Assembly (NCBI GenBank): GCA_934149245.1
Contig: CAKPER010000005.1
Location: 1-64,000 of the forward strand
Direction of reading: 5' to 3'
From: an uncultured Bacilli bacterium
GTDB lineage: Bacteria > Bacillota_I > Bacilli_A > RF39 > UBA660
DNA: 64,000 bases
Positions 1-8,878 of this stretch are shown here, piece after piece. Position 1 is the first letter of the stretch. Each line of letters opens with the position of its first letter. The notes beneath the pieces are model-generated. The model searched no databases. It worked only from the letters and a program-made list of their open reading frames with translations, and had not been told where the DNA came from. The translations under genes and the position numbers were made by a program.

Positions 1-50
1 CTTTTTTTATTTTTTTACAAAAAGTTCTTTTTTTTTTATCAAAAAAAGGG

Positions 51-56
51 TATAAT
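51..56 (+). promoter_or_regulatory. Probable -10 box of the Tad-like operon
   Basis: A consensus TATAAT lies 27 bases before the first start codon of the pilus-like operon. The region upstream is T-rich and no clear -35 box can be picked out. The assignment rests on the consensus hexamer and its position only. Confidence 0.5.
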
Positions 57-83
57 GTCTTTATATGATAGTAGGTGACTAAT

Positions 84-716
84 GTGAAAAGAGTACTATT
101 TATATTATTATTTATTATAATGTTTTTTAATGTTAATGTAGTAAATGCTGATGATATTTGTAGTGATGAAGAGCTTGCTAGAGAGAAAGAAATAGCTAAT
201 AATATTAGTTATAATTATAAGTTTGTTGGTACTGATGATAATATAGCAGGTATTCAAACTTATAGTATTAATTTTAGCGGTATTACTGATGGTATATATA
301 TTACAGATACTTCTTATGAATATAGGGCTAATAATGATAGTGATCTTCTTTATATTGATAGTGGTAAAAGGAATTTTATGGTTTTATCTGATAACTGTTT
401 TGGTAAAATACTTAGAACTATTCAATTGGATTTACCTAAGTTTAATGAGTATTCACTAGAAGAAGAATGTAATGGATTGAAAGATAAAATTAAGTATTGT
501 GATCCGTGGTATCAGGGTGATATAGTTAGTCAAGATTTTTATGATGCTGTTTATGATTATAATAAGCAAATAGAGGATAATGAAAAAACAGTTAAAGATA
601 AATTTATAGATTTATTTAAAGAGTATTACTATGTGATTGTTCCTGTTATTATTCTAATATTTATAATAATTTTATTTGTTGTTTGGAAGAAACACAATAA
701 AAATGTTTTAGAATAA
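84..716 (+). CDS. Secreted or membrane-anchored protein of unknown function, first gene of Tad-like operon
   Basis: About 210 residues. I place the start at GTG 84 because GTAGGTG at 71-77 sits at normal Shine-Dalgarno spacing; a GTG at 75 would overlap that site. Residues 1-22 form a signal peptide ending in VNA, followed by an extracellular region of about 155 residues with four cysteines, then one C-terminal membrane helix and a short basic cytoplasmic tail. No family is recognised. It is followed closely by a von Willebrand A protein and then by Tad assembly genes, so a surface or assembly-accessory role in the same apparatus is the reasonable inference. The cysteines could form two disulfides outside the membrane. 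Confidence 0.72.
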   Translation: MKRVLFILLFIIMFFNVNVVNADDICSDEELAREKEIANNISYNYKFVGTDDNIAGIQTYSINFSGITDGIYITDTSYEYRANNDSDLLYIDSGKRNFMVLSDNCFGKILRTIQLDLPKFNEYSLEEECNGLKDKIKYCDPWYQGDIVSQDFYDAVYDYNKQIEDNEKTVKDKFIDLFKEYYYVIVPVIILIFIIILFVVWKKHNKNVLE

Positions 717-745
717 TTGTTTTTTTGAATAGAGGTGAGTGAGTA

Positions 746-3526
746 TTGAAATGGTATAAGTATTTATTTTTTTATTGTTTAGTATTTTTTTGCTTTAGTT
801 GTAATGTTTTTGGAATAAGTGTTAAGGATGAAAAATATCCAAAAGATTGTGATGGAAATGTTATAACTGGATTAGATCAAGAACCTAGTACTGTTAATTT
901 TTCGGATAATGATAGTTGTTCTATTTCTGTTTCAAAGCAAATTAAAGATTTTGATGACACAAAACCTAATCCACAAACTTGTTTGGGTTTTAAAATTGAA
1001 GATAAATGGTATAAAAGAGATGTTTTATTGCTTATTGATAATAGTTGGTCGATGAAAGGTAAGGAACAGCAAGTAAGAAAAATATTTAGAAAAGTAGCTG
1101 CACAATTAAAAACTGGAGAAAATATATATGTGAAGTATTTCTTAGGCTCAGAAGGGGCTGAAAAATATTCTTTTTCGCAGGTTGATACTAAAAAAAAGCA
1201 AGGCGGAATAGCTGGAAAGATTTTAGAATATAAAGATGGCGATTCTACTAAACCTTTAAGGTATGGAACTAATACATATTCTAGTTCTGCACTTAATAAG
1301 GCAGCTGATTGGGTAAAAACAGAGGTTAAAAAGAGTGAACATATCCCAATTGTTATTTTTATTACGGATGGTTATCCTACGGCTTATAAAGATACAGATG
1401 GAAATAAGTATGAACTCGGATATCTTTCTTCTGCTAGACATTTTTATGAATTTGCAGTGGCACTGAAAAATTTGCAAAATCAATTTTTAACAATTAGTAA
1501 AAATGGAAAAAATAAACTTATGAATAATAGTATAGTTAAACCAAAGTTTGCCACAATTGGACTTGGTATTAGTAATGATAAAACTGATATGTCTGCTAAA
1601 TATCTTTTAACAACTAAAAGTAGTGATTTTGATAATTTAAAAAATCTTACTACTAGTGATAAGCAACATAAAGAAGATAAAAGATTTTATCAGTTATTAA
1701 ACGGTGATATTAGTAGTGGGATTGAACTAACACTTTCGATAGCTTCTAATCCAGATTTAGGCGTTGTTGGTTATTCAAGTTATAATAGTAGTACTAAGAC
1801 AGTAAATTTTAAAAATTTTGGAAATATTGATACTACCAATGGTGGAAAATTAGCTAAAGATAATGGCATTGCAATTGGACCTATAAAAGAAAATTTGATA
1901 ACTCAAATTAAAAGTAATGGAAGAACAATTAATCATACTAAGAAAGATTTAGATGGAAAGTATACTGGGTATAGTATTATTTTTCTTAAAAAAGCAGATG
2001 TGTGGAACACTTTGAAACAAAATAAAACTATTTCTATTCATCTTAGAAACTCTAATGCTTTAATGAAATATAATATTAATCGATCTGCAATAGGTTCTAC
2101 TTTGAATGGTTTTATTGATTATTATAAGTTTTCACCAACTGATGTAGACTTAAATGATATTATTTCTGTTTTAGAAGTTAAGTCTAATGTTGGTAATGTT
2201 TCTAAAGGGAATAAAGATATTGACTATAAAAAAAGGACATATTATGGTTTAAACAGTGATTATAAATATTTAGATTTAAATGGTAGGGGATATGTTAGAC
2301 ATTGTTCGAAAGAAAAACTTATTAAAAATGATTCTGAATGTTCTGCTGTTTATGTAAATGAAATACGTGTTAAATATTTTATCAATTATAGTTTGGTTTT
2401 TAACGCTGGGACACTGAAAACTGAAAATAAAGAATCATATTCTCCTGGATTGGGCTTTAAATTTAGTGGAATTGATACCGCTTTTCATAATAGTTGGTAT
2501 TATGCATACTATGTTGAAAATAATGTTAGTTCTTCTCCAGTTGTTGAATATAAGTATAGTGGCAATTGGTATAAAATTAATTTTGACTCTATTAAGAAAA
2601 GCCAAAATATGATTGGCGAACCATTTATGAGTAGAGATGACATATGGAATAAAATTAGCTCTGCTGTGAAAGTAGAAACTTCAAATTTTAGTGTTAACTA
2701 TGAAACAGTTTCAAGTAATGATTCAACTATTCTTTCAGAAAGTATTAATGGAAAAATAGAGAGAAAAAAATCAAATGTTGAAACTAGTAGTGATGGCAAT
2801 GGCGGAACTCTTTATAATATAAGTGAAACTGATAGTATTAAAAAATCTTGTATTAAGGGAACTAACTTTGAATATGTTAATGAAAATGATGAATGCTCTG
2901 CTGAATATGCTCAAACTGATAGTTATGCTGGAGAAGATTTTTCTTATATTGAAAAGAATGGTAGGTATTATTTTATTCCTTTTGGATATAAACAAAAAAC
3001 AGTTGATGTTAAAGTAGAACTTAATGTTGCTGGTAAAAATCTTTCTACTACTTGTAAAATTAATGTTCATAATAATGGTAGTCCTTGTTCAACTAGTAAA
3101 GAAGATGGAAATAGTAGTATTGAGGAACAAGTTAGTTATAGATCAATTGATAAAGGTAATCCTTTTCCTAGAGCGGCTAATAAATATTATTCTATACCGT
3201 TAAATTGGAGAAGTTGGTACTGTAATAGCTATGGAACTAGTGGCAATTGTGTACCTGATGACCAAAACCAAAGACGTTTAATAAATAGTTATTCGGGTGG
3301 GTATTATTATTCCAAACAATATAAGTCTCAGGAGTTGACAGAAATTGCAAATGATACTCGTAATAATTCTAGTAATTATTATTCTTCTTGGAATAATATA
3401 GATCAATCTGGAAAAAGTAACAGCATTGGTGATAGTGGTATTATAAATAAAAATTTTAGTAGTAATATTGAGAGTTATTGTCCTTTAGGTTCTTTTAGTT
3501 CTAATTGTGATGGGGTGATAAAATGA
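746..3526 (+). CDS. Large secreted von Willebrand factor A domain protein (TadG-like position)
   Basis: 926 residues from a TTG start preceded by AGAGGTGAG at 731-739. A hydrophobic signal segment covers residues 5-23. A vWA domain starts near residue 90 with a complete MIDAS motif DNSWS (98-102) and the downstream strand ending FITDG. The rest is Ser/Asn/Tyr-rich with scattered cysteines and no C-terminal anchor. vWA proteins are common in Tad loci (TadG) and at pilus tips, where the metal site binds ligands. The last codons overlap the next start (ATGA at 3523-3526), so the two are translationally coupled. An adhesin or tip role is inferred from domain and context, not shown. Confidence 0.8.
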   Translation: MKWYKYLFFYCLVFFCFSCNVFGISVKDEKYPKDCDGNVITGLDQEPSTVNFSDNDSCSISVSKQIKDFDDTKPNPQTCLGFKIEDKWYKRDVLLLIDNSWSMKGKEQQVRKIFRKVAAQLKTGENIYVKYFLGSEGAEKYSFSQVDTKKKQGGIAGKILEYKDGDSTKPLRYGTNTYSSSALNKAADWVKTEVKKSEHIPIVIFITDGYPTAYKDTDGNKYELGYLSSARHFYEFAVALKNLQNQFLTISKNGKNKLMNNSIVKPKFATIGLGISNDKTDMSAKYLLTTKSSDFDNLKNLTTSDKQHKEDKRFYQLLNGDISSGIELTLSIASNPDLGVVGYSSYNSSTKTVNFKNFGNIDTTNGGKLAKDNGIAIGPIKENLITQIKSNGRTINHTKKDLDGKYTGYSIIFLKKADVWNTLKQNKTISIHLRNSNALMKYNINRSAIGSTLNGFIDYYKFSPTDVDLNDIISVLEVKSNVGNVSKGNKDIDYKKRTYYGLNSDYKYLDLNGRGYVRHCSKEKLIKNDSECSAVYVNEIRVKYFINYSLVFNAGTLKTENKESYSPGLGFKFSGIDTAFHNSWYYAYYVENNVSSSPVVEYKYSGNWYKINFDSIKKSQNMIGEPFMSRDDIWNKISSAVKVETSNFSVNYETVSSNDSTILSESINGKIERKKSNVETSSDGNGGTLYNISETDSIKKSCIKGTNFEYVNENDECSAEYAQTDSYAGEDFSYIEKNGRYYFIPFGYKQKTVDVKVELNVAGKNLSTTCKINVHNNGSPCSTSKEDGNSSIEEQVSYRSIDKGNPFPRAANKYYSIPLNWRSWYCNSYGTSGNCVPDDQNQRRLINSYSGGYYYSKQYKSQELTEIANDTRNNSSNYYSSWNNIDQSGKSNSIGDSGIINKNFSSNIESYCPLGSFSSNCDGVIK

Positions 3527-4011
3527 AAATGAGTTTTCAAGCATTGACTCTTATCTTATTAGGTATGGTTGGTATTGTAGTTATATCCGTTTTTGAATCT
3601 GTTACTATAAATAATGAGTCGTCATATTATGTTTTAAAAGAAGCTATGAAGTCTTCGATGATTGAATCTATTGATAAACAATATTATGCAACACATCGTT
3701 ATTGTAGTAATGATGTTAAGATTTGCCCAAATGCAGGTAACAATAATGGTATAAAGTGTAGTGGAGCAATAAAGATATCAGAGCAAAAATTTGTTGAAAA
3801 TTTTACTAGAAGATTTGCTGCTAGTATAAATGGTGATGTTAATAAGTATACTTTAGAATTTTATGATATTATTGAGTCACCACCTAAAGCTACTGTTTTG
3901 ATAAAATCTAATACTACAACTTATACAAATAAAGATAAACAGACTATGGTTCAATCTAGTGCTGATATAGAAAATACTTTGACTGGTATTTTAGAGGTTT
4001 ATGATTCATAA
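3523..4011 (+). CDS. Pilin-like single-pass membrane protein (minor pseudopilin candidate)
   Basis: 162 residues. The N-terminus is one hydrophobic helix (about residues 7-27) followed immediately by a Glu-containing polar segment, the arrangement of TadE/TadF-type pseudopilins. Two cysteine pairs follow in the ectodomain. The start overlaps the stop of the vWA gene by four bases. There is no membrane helix beyond the first. The family cannot be named with confidence; the pseudopilin proposal rests on architecture and on the neighbouring CpaB, TadA, TadB and TadC genes. Confidence 0.7.
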   Translation: MKMSFQALTLILLGMVGIVVISVFESVTINNESSYYVLKEAMKSSMIESIDKQYYATHRYCSNDVKICPNAGNNNGIKCSGAIKISEQKFVENFTRRFAASINGDVNKYTLEFYDIIESPPKATVLIKSNTTTYTNKDKQTMVQSSADIENTLTGILEVYDS

Positions 4012-4056
4012 TAGTTTCGGCTATTTTGATATAGATAAATAAAGAGGAGGAAGAAA

Positions 4057-4947
4057 ATGAAAGATACTTTAAAGAAGTTTCTTGGTAATAAGAATACTGT
4101 AACAATTATAGGGGTAGTTTTGTGTATGATTTTGCTGTATGTTTTTTACAATGTTAGAATTAATCAAAAGGTTGCTTTAGTTAGAATACCTTATGCTAAT
4201 CAAACTATTCAGCCTAAAACAGAGATTACATCTGATATGATTTCTTATATGGAAGTAGCAGGAGCATTTTTGACTAAAGCTTCATATTTGAAGTCTGCTG
4301 ATGATATAGTTGGAAGATATTCAGGTTATAATACTGTAATAGCAGAAGGAAGTCCTTTTTATTCAGATTTAGTTATTGATAAGAAAGATTTACCTGATGC
4401 ATCATTTATAGATGTACCTAAAGATTATACTGTTATTAATTATAAAGTAGATATGGATAGTACTTATGCTAATAGTATGATGCCTAATGATTATATAAAT
4501 ATTTATTTTAAGGGTGTTGGTGATGATGGTAATGTTATGTTTGGTAAATTCTTAAGTAATGTTAAGATATTAGATGTTAAAGATGGTTCTGGACAACATG
4601 TATTTGAAAATTCTGATGAAGCTAGAACACCTGCTTATATGTTATTTGCGTTACCTGAAGATATGCACTTATTATTTAGAAAAGCATTATATTTAGAGGG
4701 ACAATATGGAGTAGAACTTATACTTATTCCTGATACTCAAGATACTATAAAGAAAGATAGTGAAACTATTAGTTCTGCTGATATTCAATCATTTATTGAT
4801 AGTAAAACTAAGATGGTGTCTGTAAATGAGATTTTATCTTCTACTAAAAGTAAAGTAGATGGAAGTGATACAACAACAAATACTACTACAACAACAGATA
4901 CTACTACTAAGAAAAATAATACTAAAACAACTACTAATAATAGATAA
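4057..4947 (+). CDS. cpaB: CpaB/RcpC-like pilus assembly protein with SAF domain
   Basis: 296 residues with a strong GAGGAGG ribosome site. A membrane helix at about residues 16-33 is followed by a SAF-type domain (roughly 40-115, with the expected IPYANQTIQPKTEIT-like start) and an RcpC-like region. The C-terminal 30 residues are almost only Thr, Asp, Asn and Lys. CpaB/RcpC proteins in Tad systems sit at the cell envelope and are thought to connect the pilus machine with the wall or outer layers. The Thr-rich tail could be a cell-wall linker. It lies directly upstream of the TadA ATPase gene. Confidence 0.85.
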   Translation: MKDTLKKFLGNKNTVTIIGVVLCMILLYVFYNVRINQKVALVRIPYANQTIQPKTEITSDMISYMEVAGAFLTKASYLKSADDIVGRYSGYNTVIAEGSPFYSDLVIDKKDLPDASFIDVPKDYTVINYKVDMDSTYANSMMPNDYINIYFKGVGDDGNVMFGKFLSNVKILDVKDGSGQHVFENSDEARTPAYMLFALPEDMHLLFRKALYLEGQYGVELILIPDTQDTIKKDSETISSADIQSFIDSKTKMVSVNEILSSTKSKVDGSDTTTNTTTTTDTTTKKNNTKTTTNNR

Positions 4948-4959
4948 TGGGGTGATTTG

Positions 4960-6471
4960 ATGAATGAGTTTCAACAAGTAGATTTTGGACCCATAAAAGA
5001 ATATTTAGATAATGATGATATAACAGATATATCATATAGTAATGGTGGACAAGTTTGGTTGAAAACATTATCTAAGGGAGTTTATAGAGTTGAAAATCCT
5101 GCAGTTAATAATGCATTTATGGAAAAGATGGCCTTTCAGTGTGCTAATTCTATGGGAAAAGCCTTTAATATGGCTAATCCTTTCCTTGATGCAGAAAGTG
5201 CTGAGTTAAGAATGAATTTTGTTCATGAATCAATAGCAAAAAATGGAATAGCAGTATTAATTCGTAAAACACCTGCAAAGATACGATTACAAAAAGATAA
5301 AATAATTAAAGAAGATTATATTAGATTAGATATTCATGATTTTTTACTTACTTGTGTTACAGGACATTGTAATATATTGGTTAGTGGAGAAACTGGTAGT
5401 GGTAAGACAGAATTTATTAAATATTTAGCTGCTCATACAAAAGAAAATGAGAAAATAATAACTATAGAAGATACTTTGGAACTTCATTTAGATAAAATAT
5501 TTCCTCATAGAGATATAGTAGCAATGAAAACTAATAATATAGCTAGTTATGCTGATGTACTTGTTACTTGTATGAGACAAAATCCTAGATGGATATTACT
5601 TTCTGAGGTAAGAAGTGCGGAAGCTGTTATGGCTGTTAGGGATTCTATTTCATCTGGACATAATATTTTATCTACAATACATGCTGATAAGGCAGAGAGT
5701 ATTCCTAGCCGTTTATATAGTTTATTAGAGTCTAGTATAGATATGGATCAATTTTTAAGAAGTATTCATAGGTATGTACAACTTGGAGTACATATAAAGG
5801 GCTATTATAGTTCTGAATTAAAAAGATTTAAAAGAGAAGTAGCTGAAGTAGTAGAATTTTATGTTACAGAAGAAAACAAGGCAGAATATAGAATTTTATA
5901 TAAAAGAACTCCAGATGGACATACTATTCTTAATAATCCTTCTAAATATTTAATTGGATATTTAGAAAGTCAGGGAGTAATAATGGAGCCAGATATTCTT
6001 GTTAAAGAACAATTTCATGATCCTAATGATAATAAAGATAAGAGTACTAGTGTTAATGATAATAAGCCTAATAATTTAGAACAGAAGTCTACTACTAACA
6101 ATATTCAGAGTAATTATTCTAATGTTAAAACAAGTACTAATAATATTTCTTCAAATGGGAATATTAACAATGTGAATGTACCTAATAAAAATGTAGTAAC
6201 TAATAGTGTTTATGGTTCTTCTAATCAAATAAATACTAATAATAGTAATATTGTAAAAAATACTATTCCTAGTAATGTAGGCTCTAATTTTATAAATTCT
6301 CAAATAAATAACCATTCTAATGTTTCTGCTAATGTTAATGGTGTTAATAGTCAAGTTATAAATAGTAATATTAATACTAGCCCTACAAATGTTTTAAAAA
6401 ATCCTCAAGATACTATTGTTAATAATCAAAATATGAGGTATAATGTTATTAACAATAGTAGTCAGGTATAG
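4960..6471 (+). CDS. cpaF: CpaF/TadA secretion ATPase with long Asn-rich C-terminal tail
   Basis: 503 residues from ATG 4960; a TTG at 4957 is also open, but GGGGTGA at 4949-4955 is better spaced for the ATG. The ATPase core has Walker A GETGSGKT (residues 143-150), an Asp-box IEDTLEL, a Walker B-like ILLSEVR and the His box STIHAD, all typical of type II/IV secretion ATPases of the TadA/VirB11 class that power pilus assembly. After about residue 350 the protein changes to some 150 residues dominated by Asn, Ser, Val and Ile, which is not part of the known ATPase fold. The TadB-like gene follows after 13 bases. Confidence 0.9.
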   Translation: MNEFQQVDFGPIKEYLDNDDITDISYSNGGQVWLKTLSKGVYRVENPAVNNAFMEKMAFQCANSMGKAFNMANPFLDAESAELRMNFVHESIAKNGIAVLIRKTPAKIRLQKDKIIKEDYIRLDIHDFLLTCVTGHCNILVSGETGSGKTEFIKYLAAHTKENEKIITIEDTLELHLDKIFPHRDIVAMKTNNIASYADVLVTCMRQNPRWILLSEVRSAEAVMAVRDSISSGHNILSTIHADKAESIPSRLYSLLESSIDMDQFLRSIHRYVQLGVHIKGYYSSELKRFKREVAEVVEFYVTEENKAEYRILYKRTPDGHTILNNPSKYLIGYLESQGVIMEPDILVKEQFHDPNDNKDKSTSVNDNKPNNLEQKSTTNNIQSNYSNVKTSTNNISSNGNINNVNVPNKNVVTNSVYGSSNQINTNNSNIVKNTIPSNVGSNFINSQINNHSNVSANVNGVNSQVINSNINTSPTNVLKNPQDTIVNNQNMRYNVINNSSQV

Positions 6472-6484
6472 GATGTGATGATTA

Positions 6485-7381
6485 ATGTTGGAAATAATTT
6501 TAATTGGTATAATAGTTTTATTTATAGTTTCTTATAGGTTTAGTTCTGGAGCTGGTGTTTATAAATTTATAAATGAACAAGCTACATCATTATATGATAA
6601 ATATGCTCCTTATTCTTATAAGGAAATGCGTAGTAAAATAAAGAGTTTAGGCATTGATTATACGCCTAGACAGTATATTACGCAGATAGTTTTACTTGGT
6701 GGTTTTTTTGCCGGAGTTGGTTATTTATATTTTTATAGTTTGATAGTTGCTATTGTTTATTTGATTATTGCTGTTGCATCTGTACCTTATTTGACATATT
6801 TGAGATCTAAGAGGCAGTATAGTGAGTTTATATTTGAACAAATACAAGTGTATGTAACAAATACTATAATGGAATTTGCAACAACACAAGCTTTTATAAA
6901 ATCATTAGAGGGAGTTGTAGAATCTGGTGTATTAGAGGATCCAGTGTTGTCAGATGTTCAGACTATGATAGCTCTTTCTTATGAAAAAGGAGATGTACAA
7001 GATTCAATTAATTATATGAATGCTAAGTATCCATTTTTTATGGTAAAGAATATGCATCAGTTGTTTTTACAGGTTACTAAAGAAGGTGCCAAGGATACTG
7101 GTGAGATGTTTGAAAATATGCTAGTCGATATAGATGCTTTGGTAGAAGGCGTCTATAGAGATAGAATGGATAGAGCAGCCTTTCATAGACAATTTCTTAC
7201 TTTTGGATTTGCGTTGTATAGCCTTGATATTTTAATACAGTTTTTGGTACAAGTTGATACCTATATTTCAATGCTTGATAATATTTTTGTGTGTATAGCA
7301 TTGCATGTGTTAGTTTTAATAAATACTGGTTTTCTGTTAAAAGGAGAGAGATACTATAATGAGAATGTAGGAGCTGAGTAA
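6485..7381 (+). CDS. tadB: TadB-like inner-membrane platform protein
   Basis: 298 residues. Hydrophobic segments lie at the N-terminus (1-15), in a pair around 70-110 and in a pair near the C-terminus (about 235-290), with a helical cytoplasmic region between, as in T2SSF-type platform proteins. The gene lies between the TadA ATPase and a second platform-like gene and nearly abuts the latter. In Tad systems TadB and TadC form the membrane platform driven by TadA. The family assignment comes from topology and gene order more than from clear sequence motifs. Confidence 0.75.
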   Translation: MLEIILIGIIVLFIVSYRFSSGAGVYKFINEQATSLYDKYAPYSYKEMRSKIKSLGIDYTPRQYITQIVLLGGFFAGVGYLYFYSLIVAIVYLIIAVASVPYLTYLRSKRQYSEFIFEQIQVYVTNTIMEFATTQAFIKSLEGVVESGVLEDPVLSDVQTMIALSYEKGDVQDSINYMNAKYPFFMVKNMHQLFLQVTKEGAKDTGEMFENMLVDIDALVEGVYRDRMDRAAFHRQFLTFGFALYSLDILIQFLVQVDTYISMLDNIFVCIALHVLVLINTGFLLKGERYYNENVGAE

Positions 7382-7382
7382 T

Positions 7383-8189
7383 ATGATTGAGATATTTTTA
7401 ATAGGCCTAATTGTTTTGTTTGTTATGTTTTATACAGGAAAGATTAATTCAAACAAGTTTGTAGAAGATAACAAAGATATATTTGATATTTTGAAAGAAA
7501 GTGATTATGAATTTTTGCTTTATGCTAAGTACGGCGATAGAGTTTATGATCCAGAAAAGGTGTACATGGGTAGAATAAAAAGAGCAGGTATTGCTTTTGC
7601 AGTTTTATTTCTAATATTTATGACTAGACTAAACTTTATAAATATTGTTATTTGTTTAATATTAAGTTTTTTAGTTTTTAAATATGATTATATTAGTTTG
7701 AAAAATTATTACAAGCAACATTTAACATTAATAGATTCATTGCTTCCATATTATTTAAAAGGTTTGGAAGTATTAGTGCAACATTACACAGTTCCTGTTG
7801 CACTTGCTAGAAGTATTGAAGATGCACCAGAAGTATTTAAACCAGGTTTAAAAGAGATGGTTGCAAAGATAGAAGCTGGGGATTCTAGTATTCAACCTTA
7901 TGTTGATTTTGCTAATAGGTATCCTGTAAGAGATTCTATGAGAATGATGAGACTTTTATATAGATTAGGACTTGGTGAACAAGAAAAAAAGCACCAACAA
8001 TTACTTTCTTTTAGTAAAAGTGTATCTAGTTTGCAAGAGAAGTCTAGGGAAGCTAAATATAAGCAAAGACTTGATAAAATGGAAAATATGACAATGGTAA
8101 TGCTTATGTGTACTGGCGGATTTGGTTTGATATTAATGTTAGTAGCTATGGTAATGATGTTAGTTAATGCTGCTGGGGTTGCTATTTAG
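7383..8189 (+). CDS. tadC: TadC-like inner-membrane platform protein
   Basis: 268 residues, starting one base after the TadB-like stop. An N-terminal helix, a helix pair at about 60-105 and a C-terminal hydrophobic segment (about 238-268) surround an alpha-helical cytoplasmic region. This is the second T2SSF-like platform protein expected next to TadB. It is followed by the strongest Shine-Dalgarno of the operon and the putative pilin. The role is inferred from order and topology. Confidence 0.72.
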   Translation: MIEIFLIGLIVLFVMFYTGKINSNKFVEDNKDIFDILKESDYEFLLYAKYGDRVYDPEKVYMGRIKRAGIAFAVLFLIFMTRLNFINIVICLILSFLVFKYDYISLKNYYKQHLTLIDSLLPYYLKGLEVLVQHYTVPVALARSIEDAPEVFKPGLKEMVAKIEAGDSSIQPYVDFANRYPVRDSMRMMRLLYRLGLGEQEKKHQQLLSFSKSVSSLQEKSREAKYKQRLDKMENMTMVMLMCTGGFGLILMLVAMVMMLVNAAGVAI

Positions 8190-8204
8190 TGTGTAAAGAT
8201 ATTT

Positions 8205-8215
8205 AAGGAGGTGAT
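8205..8215 (+). promoter_or_regulatory. Full-consensus Shine-Dalgarno of the putative pilin
   Basis: AAGGAGGTGAT is complementary to the whole anti-SD end of 16S rRNA and starts 17 bases before ATG 8222. Other genes in the operon have shorter matches, so this one decides the start of a gene that is easily missed and points to high expression. Confidence 0.75.
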
Positions 8216-8221
8216 AGTTTT

Positions 8222-8383
8222 ATGAAAGAAACATCAGGTGAGTTCTCAATGACTGTTGTTGTTATAATAGGTGCTATTTTGATTGTTGGCATTTTAGCTA
8301 CTTTGATTCCTAATATGTCTAATTTTATTAATGATAAGTGGCAAGATGCGGTGAATGATCCTAATAAATATAAAACACCTTAA
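8222..8383 (+). CDS. Putative major pilin, 53 residues
   Basis: A short gene. The peptide begins MKETSGEFSMTVVV and continues through a hydrophobic helix of about 20 residues into a short polar tail ending in KTP. A short hydrophilic leader ending Ser-Gly before Glu-Phe and then the hydrophobic helix resembles Flp/class III prepilins, in which a dedicated peptidase cuts before the mature helix. The ribosome site AAGGAGGTGAT (8205-8215) is a complete match to the 16S 3' end, suggesting the most highly translated product of the operon. Position after TadC and before a TadE-like gene supports a pilin. No prepilin peptidase gene is present in the window. Confidence 0.7.
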   Translation: MKETSGEFSMTVVVIIGAILIVGILATLIPNMSNFINDKWQDAVNDPNKYKTP

Positions 8384-8391
8384 TTTTTTGT

Positions 8392-8419
8392 AATGGTGGT
8401 GATAAAATGGTGGTGATAA
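8392..8419 (+). repeat. 14-bp perfect tandem duplication at a ribosome site
   Basis: AATGGTGGTGATAA occurs twice back to back (8392-8405 and 8406-8419) just before ATG 8423. Each copy contains a GGTGGTGA that can pair with 16S rRNA. It looks like a recent slippage duplication of the ribosome binding site. Confidence 0.8.
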
Positions 8420-8422
8420 TTA

Positions 8423-8863
8423 ATGAAAGAAGCTTATGGAGGAATGACTAATATTTATTTGTTTTTATTCTTTTTTGTGGTATATGTTTCTTTTTTAGCT
8501 TTTGCATTGCAGTTTGCAAAAGCTTATAGAGTAAAAAACTATGTTATAGATGTTCTAGAACAAGGACAATATGATGGTGGTTCTATAGAAAATAATGGAA
8601 CGAATAGTACTATAGAAAGCAAATTGAATAACTACTTTAAAAGCATACCGTATAATGGTGTTGAAGAAAGTGCTAAAAACTTTTGCGATGAATATGGTGA
8701 TAAAGCTAATACTTTTGAGGGAACATGTATTATTAAATATGGTGAAGATAGTGCCCCATATTATAAGGTGTATACTTTTGTTAATTTTAGTTTGCCACTT
8801 CTAGATTTAGATCTTACAATACCTGTTGGTGGAGAAACTATGACAATTAAACAAAATACATAA
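8423..8863 (+). CDS. TadE-like pseudopilin candidate
   Basis: 146 residues. A short N-terminus (MKEAYGGMTN) precedes one hydrophobic helix (about 9-31) rich in Phe, Leu and Val, then an extracellular domain with two cysteines. This matches TadE-like minor pilins that carry a larger head than the Flp pilin. It follows the 53-residue pilin and precedes the CpaE-like gene. The family is inferred from architecture and context. Confidence 0.65.
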   Translation: MKEAYGGMTNIYLFLFFFVVYVSFLAFALQFAKAYRVKNYVIDVLEQGQYDGGSIENNGTNSTIESKLNNYFKSIPYNGVEESAKNFCDEYGDKANTFEGTCIIKYGEDSAPYYKVYTFVNFSLPLLDLDLTIPVGGETMTIKQNT

Positions 8864-8878
8864 ATGGAGGAAGATAAT

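Noticed and set aside
6151..6354. Minus-strand frame under the Asn-rich tail of TadA
   Set aside because: It is a by-product of the repetitive AAT-rich coding sequence, with no ribosome site and a composition only of complementary codons.
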